Positions 20,084-31,814 of a stretch of DNA of 64,000 bases are shown here, piece by piece. Positions within the stretch are counted from its first letter, which is position 1. Each line of letters begins with the position of its first letter. Source of the stretch: Thuidium tamariscinum (lineage: Eukaryota; Streptophyta; Bryopsida; Hypnales; Thuidiaceae); the NCBI GenBank assembly GCA_947034885.2, contig OX344750.2, forward strand, positions 13,758,053 to 13,822,052. Reading direction: 5' to 3'. Below the pieces are notes generated by a model. That model saw only the letters and a program-made list of their open reading frames with translations, did no database searches and was not told the DNA's origin. The position numbers were made by a program, and so were the translations under genes.

Positions 20084-23000
20084 GGGAGAGGTGTAAGAGA
20101 TGAATTGTTTATGTACATAATAGAGGTGCTTTTCTTTATACCTACCCTGTAGAATGATTTGGCATGGTGAGTGAGGGGTTAGTTCACCCTACCAAAAATA
20201 GAAGACTTTGAAAATATGAGCAAGGGTATTAGTTCACTCCAACCTTGATTTTAAGCTTCATTATCAATTATTTTGGTTGATGCTATTTTGCAACTAGATA
20301 TGAATGAAAATTTTTATATTTATATAAAAGACATGACATCATATATACATAATAGGAGTTTCATAATTTTTGATTTGTTGGAGAAAATTTGAAAATACTA
20401 TAAAAACATTTGAAAAAAAATGAAAAAAATTCATACACAGTGCAATTTATGTTCTAAAATTCTAAAATTTTCATCATAGATGTATATTATAGTGTATTAT
20501 ATCATGTTATGAACCAAAGTTACTATATTATTCTTAAATTAAACAATTAGAATAACCATTGTTATAGTTTTTAAGTTCATATAGCTATAAAAATATTAAA
20601 ATTTATGAATTTTTCCAAGTTTTCTATGAAGATAGAGATTAAACTTCATAAGCTTCATTTTATTAGTTGGACTCAAATTCAAAAAAACATCATTTTATAG
20701 TTGAAATTCACATCACAAGCAAATTGGAAAGCAAATAGCAAGAAATGACAAAAAAACAACTAAAAGGGTGAATTGTAACATCTTCTTCTTCAAAAAAGGC
20801 AACAATATTATAATAAAGGAATTTGCATTACAATTAATTGAAAATTTATATGAGCAATTTTTTATTAAATAATGGACAAAAAGACATTTTTTTCCATCCT
20901 ACAGTCTCATATGAAGTCATCCAATCAAATACTTAGTGCCCACAATAACAATACAAGGTTGATTGAAGGTTTTAATAAGCTTTAACCTATCATGTTCAAA
21001 ATGAATATAATAATGGAAACTATATTGAATTGTTTATTTGGTTGTTTCAAGTGTAGTACTTATCTAATGAAGATAATGGAGTAGCTCGATTCCTTACTTG
21101 AAAACTAAAGACTAAAACATTTTATTAAAGAATAAAAAAAAATACAAAGAGACATTGTTCACTCATCACCATTTGCTTTCCTTGTTCCACATTTCAAACT
21201 TCTTCTATAGGAAGTTGAGCCTCTAATAGCATTGATCCTTGTTTTTAGAGTGGAAGCCTAGAAAGGCATTGCTTTATAATCAAGGCATCAACAAAATTTA
21301 TTAAACTCTTAGATGAATGAAAAGCACATTTTTCATTTCTATAGTTTTCATGGAAAGCATTCATGGGACATTACTAACCTTCAACATCCTTCTTTGGTAA
21401 AGGTGAACTACTTCATTGTGACCTCCCTCATTTCTATAAGCAATTCCTATAGAATTCTACCAAAAATGTATTTAAGCATTTATAAAAATTTAGAGGTGCT
21501 ACTAAATACACCTATGTAAAGTATTTTACAAATTTTTATTTATTTGTATGGTGTTCAAAACTTCTGTACAAAGGATACCTACAATATTTTTTGACTTCCA
21601 ACAAGATACAATAAAAATTTACAAAATCTAACATTATAAAAATTGTTACAATCTAACATTATAAAAATTGTTTAATTGCTTATCAAGATATAGTTAGGTG
21701 CAATTATCTTTATTTATTTATACTTGTAAAATTAAGCTAAGACTAAATTATAGTTGAAAATTTTAATCTTCATTCCAATTTATCCTATAAATTTCTTCAA
21801 TCAACAATAGTAAGACAAAAAAGGTTCAAAAAATACTTTATTTTAGAAAAATAATCTAAAGAATTTGTAGTTAACTACAAGTACTTGACAAGGCTATAAA
21901 TTAATCCTAAAAAGATTGGTCTATGAACACATGATTTAATCCAAAAATCCTTCATTTTTCAATGGTTCTATTTTGAGACTATTTATCATTGAAAATAATC
22001 ATTTTTATTTTTCATGAATGAAATTAAATGCCTTCTATCAATTATAAATTTTTAGATCTTCTTTGTAAAAAACCAAAATTATGGTGATTTTGTAAAGTAA
22101 GAGTAAAGAAAATTCATACCCACAATAATACAAAATATACCTAAAATACTTGAAAATTCCTTTGTCAAGGTAGATAATAGTCTTCATAATAGTGTAGAAC
22201 ATTAAAATTTAAGTGGAATTTCTTAATCATTTCAAAATTAGAAAATTAATAGACTATAATTGTAGATCCTACGATAATTGAATATTTGATTTATAATGAT
22301 TTTTCAAAATTTCAAATTGAAGTAGAAACTAGAATTGCTGAACTTCATTTCTTTAGTTGATTTCAAATTGAACTCCCCCTACTTTTGTGTGGCTAAAATG
22401 AAGTTTAAGGATAAGAACCTAAAAGTTGCCAAAACAATTTAGTAAGACGTAGTGGACTTATTTGCTCTCAATAGTCAATTAAAAGAAAGAGGCCTACTTC
22501 ATTGCCATTACCAATTGCTAGATATTTAGCTAGTTTTTTGGAAAGGTAAAGATTAATCACTGATAAGCTATACATTTTTTTTGTCATATTATTTAAAACA
22601 ATAAATTCTCCTATTTTCATGGATATAATTGTTGAATTTATATATAATCTAGGGACGACTTCTCTTTATTATAGATGACTTTATATTCTTGGAGATGAAT
22701 ACATGTATTTCCATCCATATTTGCATAATTTATCTATATCAATGAGTGTAAATAGCTTCACTACTCCACTATACATTGCTTAGTTTTTATACTCCCTAAA
22801 AATAATGAAAAAAAATCATTGTCTAAATTCAACATTAAGGTTGTAATAGTTCAAGAATCTAACTTTGTTTTTTTAATCTTAGATTGATGAGTCCTTTTTG
22901 GTGCTAGATTGATGATACTTTCATAAAATGATGATTAGGAAGCACTCATGGCTAGTTTCATTGCTATTCAATGAAATTGGTAAAATTCCTCGGTTGCAAT

Positions 23001-23114
23001 TTATAACATAGAAAAAAAACCCATAAAAAAGTCTATGAAATTCCTATTGAGAGTAAATAATAGAGAAAAAAATGGACTCTTGAAAAACCAGTTCATAACA
23101 TATAGTAGCCTATA
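20084..23114. other. 3 kb AT-rich repeat-derived region, no gene
   Basis: A+T content is very high and no coding frame is believable. Segments at about 20590-20700 and 22300-22370 share phrases (AAATTGAAGTAGAAACTAGA, TTCATTTCATTAGTTGG-like) with 46820-46920, so part of this is an old dispersed repeat. Confidence 0.4.
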
Positions 23115-23290
23115 GAAAGACTGCCTTTCCCTTGGTGCAGTCCCCATCACCTAATTTCATCTGACATTTCTTGAAGTTTGCAACTTTAGTTACTGAATGA
23201 TGTGGAATATTCCACACCATTTCATCCGCTGGGAGGCAGTGTGACAAGCTGCTACTGAATGTTATGTTCAGTATGGAAATTCAAGGGAAA
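23115..23290. repeat. Dispersed repeat next to ECH2, inverted copy of 10100-10317
   Basis: Read on the minus strand it follows the 10100-10317 repeat (CATAACATTCAGTAGC, GTCACACTGCCTCCCA, GGTGATGGGGACT). It has one palindrome (about 23200-23224, GATGTGGAATATTCCACACC) where the other copy has two. It lies only about 200 bp upstream of the ECH2 start codon. Confidence 0.6.
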
Positions 23291-23497
23291 TAGCAGAAAT
23301 TGCAATCATCCAGTGCCGTCACAGATAACGGTACAGGGGGTTGTATAGTTCCCTCCACTGGAAATGCACCCCTGCATTTTCCCGCGCCCGCCATTTCACC
23401 CTGAACCCGCTTTCTTTCGTTCCTTCTTCATTTCACTGCGATCTTCAACTTCGATTTTCGTGAGTTTGTGTATTGCAGCCGATCACCATAGCCAGCC

Positions 23498-26400
23498 ATG
23501 GCGTCCCTGCCCCGTATCGATCCTCAACAAGTGCTCGCCTTCCGCTTCCCCCAGGTGCGATCAGGGTTTAGTCTTTCGGATCCTTTCACCTGTGTCGATC
23601 TCTCAGAGTCATCTGAATTTTGGATCACCATGGATACTACTTTGTTTTCGAAACCTCGTGAGAGTTTCTCAATGCTTAATTGTTTAGTTGGAAAGTCTTG
23701 GGATAGTCGTTTTGTATGAATTCTCAAGATAAGAATTCCTTCCATCGGGTCTGATACAATTCAGGAACTTGAGAAATTGGTCTAAATTTTTGGTAGAATA
23801 TTTTTCTAATGATACTTTGTAGCTTAGATTGGTTACCGATCGCGCGAATTTGAAGATTTCACAGCGAGAAACTAGTTTTTCGATGTTGGAAGGTTAGAGA
23901 ATCTGCTCACGCTTTTTTTGGTTTCCTTGGTTGGTGTAGGTGAACTTCACGTATACAGAAAGGTATTCTTAACCGTAATTTAATAATTCCACTTGTTTTT
24001 CTTGTACTGGGCGAGACTTTTCGATGGCGTTGTCGAAATGCCTTAATTGCCCCAATCAGGGCTCTCTTTTTGGGCGATTTTGATTAGGCCGAATGGGATC
24101 TTCTTTGTCCCATTTGAGATCATTCTTTATCCAATACTTGCAATGTTCTTCAGTGATTGTGGTAATATGAATTATTGGCCATATCCGAATTCTTTTTTTC
24201 TTAATAGATCGTTTTGAAAATGTGATTGCTGCCAGGGATGTAGCACTGTACGCATTGGGAGTGGGAGCTGCAGGAGCGGATGCTCGCAACTCTTCTGAGC
24301 TTCCTTTCGTGTATCATCCAGACGGACAGTCTGCCATTAAGGTGGAATTTTTGAAAACGTTTTAACACTAGAATGGATGGTTTTGGAATATTTTTGGAAA
24401 ACAAGCAATCTCCTTTACCTTTTTCCTTTCGTTTACATCAATCCAATCCAAATGACGGTTATCTTTTTGCAGGTCTTGCCCACCTTCACAGTGCTGTTTC
24501 CCAGCAAATTTGTTGAGCTTATGCAAAACATACCAGGCCTACAGTGCGTGCCTCCCACGTCCTCTTTGTATTTACAATCAGATTTTCGTTACATTTCGAT
24601 TGCAGTAAAGAGGAAATTAGGGTTCAAGGCATATCGTGGTGGTTTTGGTGGGCTTCATCCCATATTGCAAGGCGACACTTGTAAGAAAAAGTATCCCGTG
24701 AAAGACACCTACAATGCCAACTGTTCTTTGTCAATCCGTTGTTCCTTCTGTCTTTTGGGTGCAGCCACGATTCAAGCCTATTGCTGCATGGAGAACAATA
24801 TCTTGAAATCTACAAGCCTCTTCCTACTACTGCCAATGTGAGTTATCTTGTGGGCTCATATGCAGAAGTGTTCGGATGTCCTTTCTGTGATTTAGGCGAG
24901 TGTGGCTTCATGTTTCTTAGTATGATCAGTACCTCATACGTAGGTTTGGCTGGTTCGTGAATATTAAAGAACTGGATCGTGATCTTAGTATTTTACTATG
25001 TTTTGAAACTTATACAATTCGTTTGAATGCAGATAGAAAGCAGTATACGGATTTCAGGTCTTCATGACAAGGGTCAGCCTTTTAACCTACAGGGTTTCAT
25101 GCTACATTCATGTGATATTTGTGTTCCTGTCATTTGAAAAGCAATGCGAGTGCAAGCATTGATCTCTCGTTGATTTGGAAGAATTGCAGGTAAGGCGGCG
25201 GTTGTGGAGTTGGAAACTCTCAGCCACAACAAGGACACAGGAGACGTCCTATGCATGAATAGGTCAGGTTCTTTAACCCCCAAGTACTCAAATGACCGAA
25301 AATGTCCTCTTTCAAATCTTTAGAAGTTAAGATAAATAATTTAGGAAGCTTCGAAGGAGGTAACTAAATGTCGAAATAGAGAGAATAAATCATACCATAC
25401 GTTTTCTTCCTCCTGAATTTGTTCTGAAAGTTACCAATTTTTACTACTGGCTTCCGCACTCAGGGCTTAAAAGCTCATGTTCATGCTCTTGCTATATGCT
25501 TGTTACAATTTCATGTCAACAAGTTTCTTCCATGTTCGAATTACCCTGGTCCTATTTTCTCTCTCCTGTTGGTTGACTGGATTTTCCTGGTAGATCATTT
25601 TTCACTGAATGTTTTCGGTTTTCCTTTCAGAAACACAATATTTCTGCGAGGAGCAGGAGGGTTTTCGAGTTCAGGAAAGCCATATTCATTTTCGGATCGC
25701 ACACCTCCTAAGACCGCTCCAAAGAAGGGCATCTCGGCAGCTAACAAACAGCCGGATTTTGTGTTTGAAGACCGCACTTACGAATCTCAGGCAAGGCTTT
25801 TGCCGCAAATTTTTTGTCTTTCTATATAATGTGCCTCCAAATAGACTATATTCCACCTGTGTACCTATGATTGCACTGTAGCTCATTTTGTGTCATGTCA
25901 AGCGCTTTCAAAATGATCTAATACTTGTGATATTATAAACTTTTTCAAGTTCCATCCAGTTTTGAAATTACAGCTTTCAAGTCTGATCTAGGCCAAGTGG
26001 TGCAGGCCTTGTTGTACAGGTTGTCAGGAGACTACAACCCTCTGCACGCAGACCCTGCATATGCTGGAAAAGCTGGGTGTGCAATCTACACTCCACTTCC
26101 CTTCCGTTCTTATGAACATCTTGAGAGAAGCTCCCGGCTTTGTAGTATGTAATCCTGCTTTTTCAGTCTTTTCTTCAAATCGAGATCTTAAAGAGCTGTC
26201 CCTTGTTTTAGTAATATTTGTTTGAGCTTTCTGTGGGGACAATGTGACGGTGTTCATTTGACATGAAACTAGAAATGGATTGTGCTTATTTGATGGAACG
26301 GAATGCACAGGTTTCCCCGACCCATCTTGCATGGTTTGTGTACGCTTGGTTATGCAACTAGGGCGGTGGTGACACGTTTATGTGGGGGAGATCCAACGAT

Positions 26401-26910
26401 GGTGCAATCCGTGCAAGGCCGTTTCTTGCTCCATGTCTTTCCGGGCGAGACTCTCGTCACAGAAATGTGGACGGACAAAACTCACAACAGGTCATTTTCT
26501 ACTTTGTTGGTCTTTGATTTGTTGGGTTGTTGTAATCAATTGGTAATTTTCTTTAGCCCATGGACAAAAGTTTACTGGGCCCTTGACCAAATCTGCCATT
26601 ATATCCATTAATGCATGGTTCAAACTAGAGTAAGGTAACTGCACCTACTTCTGATTCAAGCCAATAAAACTCTCTTATTTAATGTTGTCAGACCGGTCCC
26701 GGACCTCTTGGTTAAGAGAGGTGCTGTACTTATGTTTGTAACTTTGCTGCCAATAAACACTGAATCGAAATTGGCGATGTGCTTTTGGAGGTTTGACTTC
26801 TTGCATCGTTTTGGAATTGCAGGGTAGACTACAAGTTGAAGGTGAGGGAGCGAAACAAGGTTGTTTTGTCTGGAAGTTTAATCCTCTCCCCAACCATTTC
26901 GAGGTTGTGA
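23498..26910 (+). CDS. ECH2: Peroxisomal enoyl-CoA hydratase 2 (MaoC-like), 313 aa, 11 exons
   Basis: ECH2 hydrates 2-enoyl-CoA to (3R)-hydroxyacyl-CoA and supports peroxisomal breakdown of unsaturated fatty acids. Exons, in phase throughout: 23498-23554, 23940-23962, 24236-24341, 24473-24543, 24765-24837, 25033-25072, 25190-25262, 25631-25790, 26006-26076, 26311-26490, 26823-26910. The N-terminal hotdog half includes DVALYALGVGA and SLLLHGEQYLEIYKPLP. The C-terminal half has the hydratase-2 motif LSGDYNPLHADPAYA (catalytic Asp210 and His215) followed by GFPRPILHGLCTLGYA. The protein ends SRL, a PTS1 peroxisome signal. All family motifs and normal length are kept, so it looks functional. The intron after exon 8 starts with GC (CTCAG then GCAAGG), a GC-AG intron. 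The start ATG lies in the context GCCATGGCG. Confidence 0.9.
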
Positions 26911-27340
26911 GGTGATCCGCATAAATCTTTCAATTGTGTAGGATTTCACCTTTTAGCAGCACGTACAGCACAGTTGAAATCTAGTCTTTTGTTCTCTTTG
27001 TTGGAAGGCAGTAGGTGCCCTTGTGAAGCCCAGATGGTGGAACTTGGAGTCAGAATGTGAATCCTATTGTGACTTCAGAGTTGATTAGTTATTGAGATTA
27101 GTTATTGAAGACTCAATAGCATCGTTCTGACTTGACAAGGTCTTGTTTGTGTTGCTTGTGTTGCTTCGATTGCTGTTAAGCTTAGCCGAAGCTGAATTTC
27201 TTTTGTAGGTCGAATTGTAGAATATTTTTTGTTGCAGACCTTTGGATTGCGAAATGTTTTAGCGTTTGTCATTTACTCCCATTCTAGGCAGCAGTTCAGT
27301 CCTGATGATTCGAAATGCTTCTACTTTCTGCACAGTAGAT
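26911..27340 (+). other. Probable ECH2 3'UTR and downstream DNA
   Basis: GC content here is still gene-like and falls off after about 27350. No clear AATAAA was found close to the stop. No second gene is supported. Confidence 0.3.
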
Positions 27341-27494
27341 CCTGAATGGAAATAAGTTTTGGGTTTCAGTCATCCAACCCTCATACGATTTGCAGAGGAC
27401 TGGTGAGGCTTTTTTCCCATATTGCTAAGTTATTGCTTGACTGCGCGTGCTGAAGACTTGAAAACAAGCACCACTTATTAGAATTTACCTTTAA

Positions 27495-27845
27495 AGGACA
27501 TTCACTTGCCTAGGGTAGCTTCATTGAGAATTACAAATCTCCTTGAAGTGGGGTATGGGTCTTGTTTGTCCAAAGTTTTTGTTGTCAAAGAATGTCAAAG
27601 TGAATAATGAATTGCGCTTTGACTTTGTATTCTAAATGCATTGCTTGGTAAGCCTTATTCATTTTGAAATGACTTTCACTTGCCTAGGGTGATTTTATGG
27701 AGAAAGAAAATCTCCTTGAAGGGGGGGTATGGATCTTGTTGCTTGCTAAATATTTGTGAGGTTAAGGATTGCAAAAGTGAATAGTGAATAGTGCTTTGAA
27801 TTTGTATTCTAAATGCAGTACTTAGCAAGCCATATTCATTCTTGA
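27495..27845. repeat. ~174 bp tandem repeat, two copies plus a distant third
   Basis: TTCACTTGCCTAGGGTAGCT at 27501 recurs as TTCACTTGCCTAGGGTGATT at 27675. Each is followed by AATCTCCTTGAAG, GGTATGG, AAAGTGAATA and TTTGTATTCTAAATGCA. A third, more decayed copy lies at about 28460-28600. Non-coding. Confidence 0.6.
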
Positions 27846-28808
27846 AGTGGATCTAGTAAAGTAAAATATTTTGAAAGAATCCAAAAGAAAATTGTAGTTT
27901 GCAATTTGTATCAAAACCAAGCCTAAGGGGCTTGCATGTTCTTCAAGGGTTATTTGTAAAGTCATGTAAAGACCATGTTTGATTGTTCATGTACTATTTC
28001 TTTTAGTATTCATTCTAGAAAGCATTCAAATGCTTACTTAATTTGAATTTATTGGAATGACAATAAGACATCACTTGCCCTTCTTATTTTTTAAAACGAC
28101 AACAAGGCATGGTAGTATGCCATCTATTTACATGAAGTTCTTGTCTTCCTAACTCAAGATTTAGGTCCCACCTTTGTAAAACTAGAGGGAATCAAATGGA
28201 GGTGCATGTTTGAGTTCGACCATGTACAATACAAGTCCTAAAGAATATTGAGCTCCCATTTCTAATAGGCTAGTGTGGCTAGCAATGCTACAATATATTG
28301 TTGCTAAAAGTGTGTTTACATGATATGTGACTTATAAATGAAAATTGAGAAAGTACTTCCAAATTCTACTTAACGTATGTATTTTCTAAAATTGACTACT
28401 TCCTACAATTCACTATCTCACAATTCATTTGGTCAAATAACCAAATCATTTTGGTATTGATAATTCTCCTTGAAAAATGATATGCATCTTTTTGCCTGTA
28501 GTGATAGAATGCAAAAGTGAATTGTAAATAGTGTTTGGACTTTGTAGCCTAAATGTAGCACTTCAAGACTAGCTATACACATCCTTGAAGTAGGATAGTA
28601 GGTTGGAATAGTCCAAAGTAGGTTGAAGATTTCTAAGAAGCAATTGCGTCACTGACTCAACTTGAGAAGAAATAAAAATTGGTAGATGGCTTTCAAATGA
28701 CATCTAGCCATTGCTTGTATACTAGAATGCAGTATAACTAGAAGACTAAGTGTTATATATAGAAGGACCATTGTAGTCAAAGTTACCTCTTCAAGAACAT
28801 TTGAGGTT

Positions 28809-29860
28809 TTAACCCCTAAATGCCTAAGCCTTTCCAAGTGTATTTTGAATGTGAAAAAAGAAAATTGGCTTATAGTTATCTCCAATGTAACAAATTATTT
28901 TTTGTCCAAAACCTAATCCTATAGATGTTTAAAGAGATTTTTTATTAGTATATCTACCAATTGTGAGTGCAAAATTGCCTAGGAATTGTGATATTATAAC
29001 AAGAGAATTAAATGTAAATTTTCTATTTTTAGTATGTTAGTTTTTTCCACAATGTTTTAGAAATTTGCATAAAAAAATTGGGGGGATAGGAGGTGATATG
29101 AACAAGTACAAAGAGTATTGGCACTCTAAAATGTTCTTCCAAAAAACTTAAGTTCACATAAAAAGCAATTAAGCTTAGAATACAATCCACCTCACAATTG
29201 TTGAAATGACAAATAATTCCAAATCAATAATTGCACGTTCAAATTTTCAATGGTGAAAATGATAAAAACACTTTATTCTTTCTATTGGGACCATTTTCAA
29301 AGCAAATGGCTAAGTACAATTTCTTGAATATTAAATCAAGTGAAATTGGTAAGTGTTGCATAAAGCCAAGAAATGAAGTAAAGTTTGTAAGCTTTAAGCT
29401 TATTAATAGGATATATATGCCCTGAACATAAGGATTGTATGTTTTATATGACGTTTTCATTATTTTTTGTGATAAATTGTAGTGGATGTCCAATAAAACA
29501 ACTTGTGCTTGTATGTCAATAATAATGTTCAATTCAACATCCAAATATTACATTCTGAAGGTTATAATTCACAAAAAAGCTAGCAAAAAAGGCAAGTTGT
29601 TTTATTGGATGTCTACTAAAATTTTTCACATAAATTAATGAAAATGTCACATAAAACACACAATTCTTAAAGTGCCTTGAAGACCTCTCAATAATCAAAT
29701 ATGTACTTTTTTTAGTGAAATATGAAATTTTTCAATAGATAACACTCAAAACTGCCCAAAATTTTTTTAATAGTCAAAGGATTTTAACTACCTATGAAAA
29801 ATTGACCCTAAAAATTCAAATTGACCGTACATAGTTGATTGGGAAATTAGAAGAGAAGAG
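28809..29860. mobile_element. TTAACCCCTAA-type element, family B, copy 1 (right end lost)
   Basis: It starts TTAACCCCTAAATGCCTAAG at 28809 and aligns over about 700 bp with 45639-46445 (for example ATTGGGGGGATAGGAGGTGA against TTTGGGGGATTGGAGGTGAC). The right end near 29855 has decayed (GATTGGGAAATTAG against GATTGGGTAGTTAGGGTTAA). No transposase. The left end resembles those of the piggyBac-like elements. Confidence 0.5.
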
Positions 29861-31814
29861 GTTGTCTTTATTCAGATTTCAAATTCTTTTTTATATGGAC
29901 AACTTGTAGTAAGTTGTTCAAATGACTAATCAATGATGAACTTTCACCCTCCTCATGGTTATGGGCAACCTCAAAGCCACCAATCAAAATGTATATCAAA
30001 CTTTCTAATTGAATGCAAAAACTACAAGATCAAATTGTGATTCAAAACCCAAGACATAGCCATTGATAGATATAGATCCTATTGTGACAAAGATGATGAT
30101 CCTATTGGGGCATGTTGTTAAGTATTGGAGGATTTTTCTTGAATGATCTCCAAAAACTCCAACTTCTTGAGTTGGATTTTTCATTTCTGTTTTAATGTCC
30201 AAGAAAAAAGCTACAAAATATTGGAATTGTTTGAAATAGATTGTAATACACAAGTACCAAAATCCACCCACTTGTTTTGATTCTAAAATCTTAGATGACC
30301 AAATTATATTTTGTTTTTGTATTGAGCTTATTTTTATTTGTAAGAAAAATCCAATCCTAGATTTTTAGTAATGTTTGGTCACTTCACTTATCTATTGTAA
30401 ATTTTCAAAGTAGAAAGTTTAAAATACCTAAGCCCTTTCGAAACTCTCCTTAGATGGCCACATCGAAGCACTAATTGCTTCAATTCCCATTGTTTTTTCT
30501 TGAAAGTATATGCCAAGTTTTTTGGGGCCATTCAAAGACCAATAATAGGTTGTGAAGGAGTAGTGGAATTGGGATTGAATTAGCTACTTTAATCCCTCAT
30601 TGCCTAAAGTCCAAACGTGCCTAAAAGCATCTTTGCTTTTCAAGTCTTATGAGTCTATATGTTAATAATGTATGGAAATTTCAATTGTATAACCTTGTAA
30701 TGTGCATGTTATAGATGACATGGATCAAATTTGGAATCATTTGGCCAGATAGATTGTAAGATTATAATATTTTGATGTGGAAAAAAGATGTTGAAATTTT
30801 CCTAAAAGGACATTTGGAGGTGAAATTTTATTTTTGAACTTAATGAAAAGAAAAAACTTTAAACCAATAAGTGCTTCAAAATCAACATTGGTGAAAATTC
30901 AATTGACTTGTTGTGTTTGCAAAATGACTTTGAAATGTCAATTAAAATAGCAAAAAAGGGTGCAAAACACATCTAAGATTGAATGTCCTACTAAAATTCT
31001 TTTCGATCACTTATAACATCTAAAATTGATATGAAATTTAAGACATACAAACAAGACTAGAATGCACAACTTTTCAAAAAAAAATTAGTAGTAATAAACA
31101 CCATACAAAGAAGAAACAAGTTGCCAAAGTTCAATGTAACTCAAGTATGCTTGATTTTTGAACTTTGGATTGCTCCCAAATATTCAAAACAACTTGGATT
31201 GCCATGAAAATTTGATCAAAACAACTAGACTTCTAAAAGAATATAATTCATTAAATTTTATTGCAAACAAGCATTGAATGAAGGAGACACAAGCCCCCCA
31301 AATGCAACCATCAATTGTAGTTTGATAATCTCAACTTGAACTTGTGAACTTTGATTGGCTCTCAAACCATTTGTAAATCTTAGATTGATTTGAAAATTTT
31401 ACAACATAAACTAGAGTAGTATTCTCAAATTTCACAATAATTTGATTGAATTTGAATATTGGATCTAAAGGTTGTAGTACTTTCAACTAGACTAACAAAC
31501 TATGTGAGAGCACTTCTTGTCCCCTTTGATGGTGACAGATTAATAGTGATTTGCAACCCTCTTAAAGGTAGGATGGCCTTTGGATCATTTTACATGTTTA
31601 TAATTATCAACTAAAGATTAAAAAGTTGAAAAAGAAAATAGGGGTTGAATATTTTACAAATGTGTAATTTTGTTAATTTATTTTGGAAATAAAATATACA
31701 TTCTAGTTGGTCAAAGCAAACATATAATTATTTCTCCCCAATTGTTCTTTGTGGAGAACACTATTTTAGTCTTTTTGGATCATTTACTAGTTGTAACCTA
31801 AAATATCATTTTCT
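29861..31814. other. AT-rich intergenic stretch, no gene
   Basis: Open frames such as 30005-30271 are AT-driven and unsupported. No poly(A)-like tract or short direct repeat marks the 3' side of the adjacent helicase copy. Confidence 0.3.
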
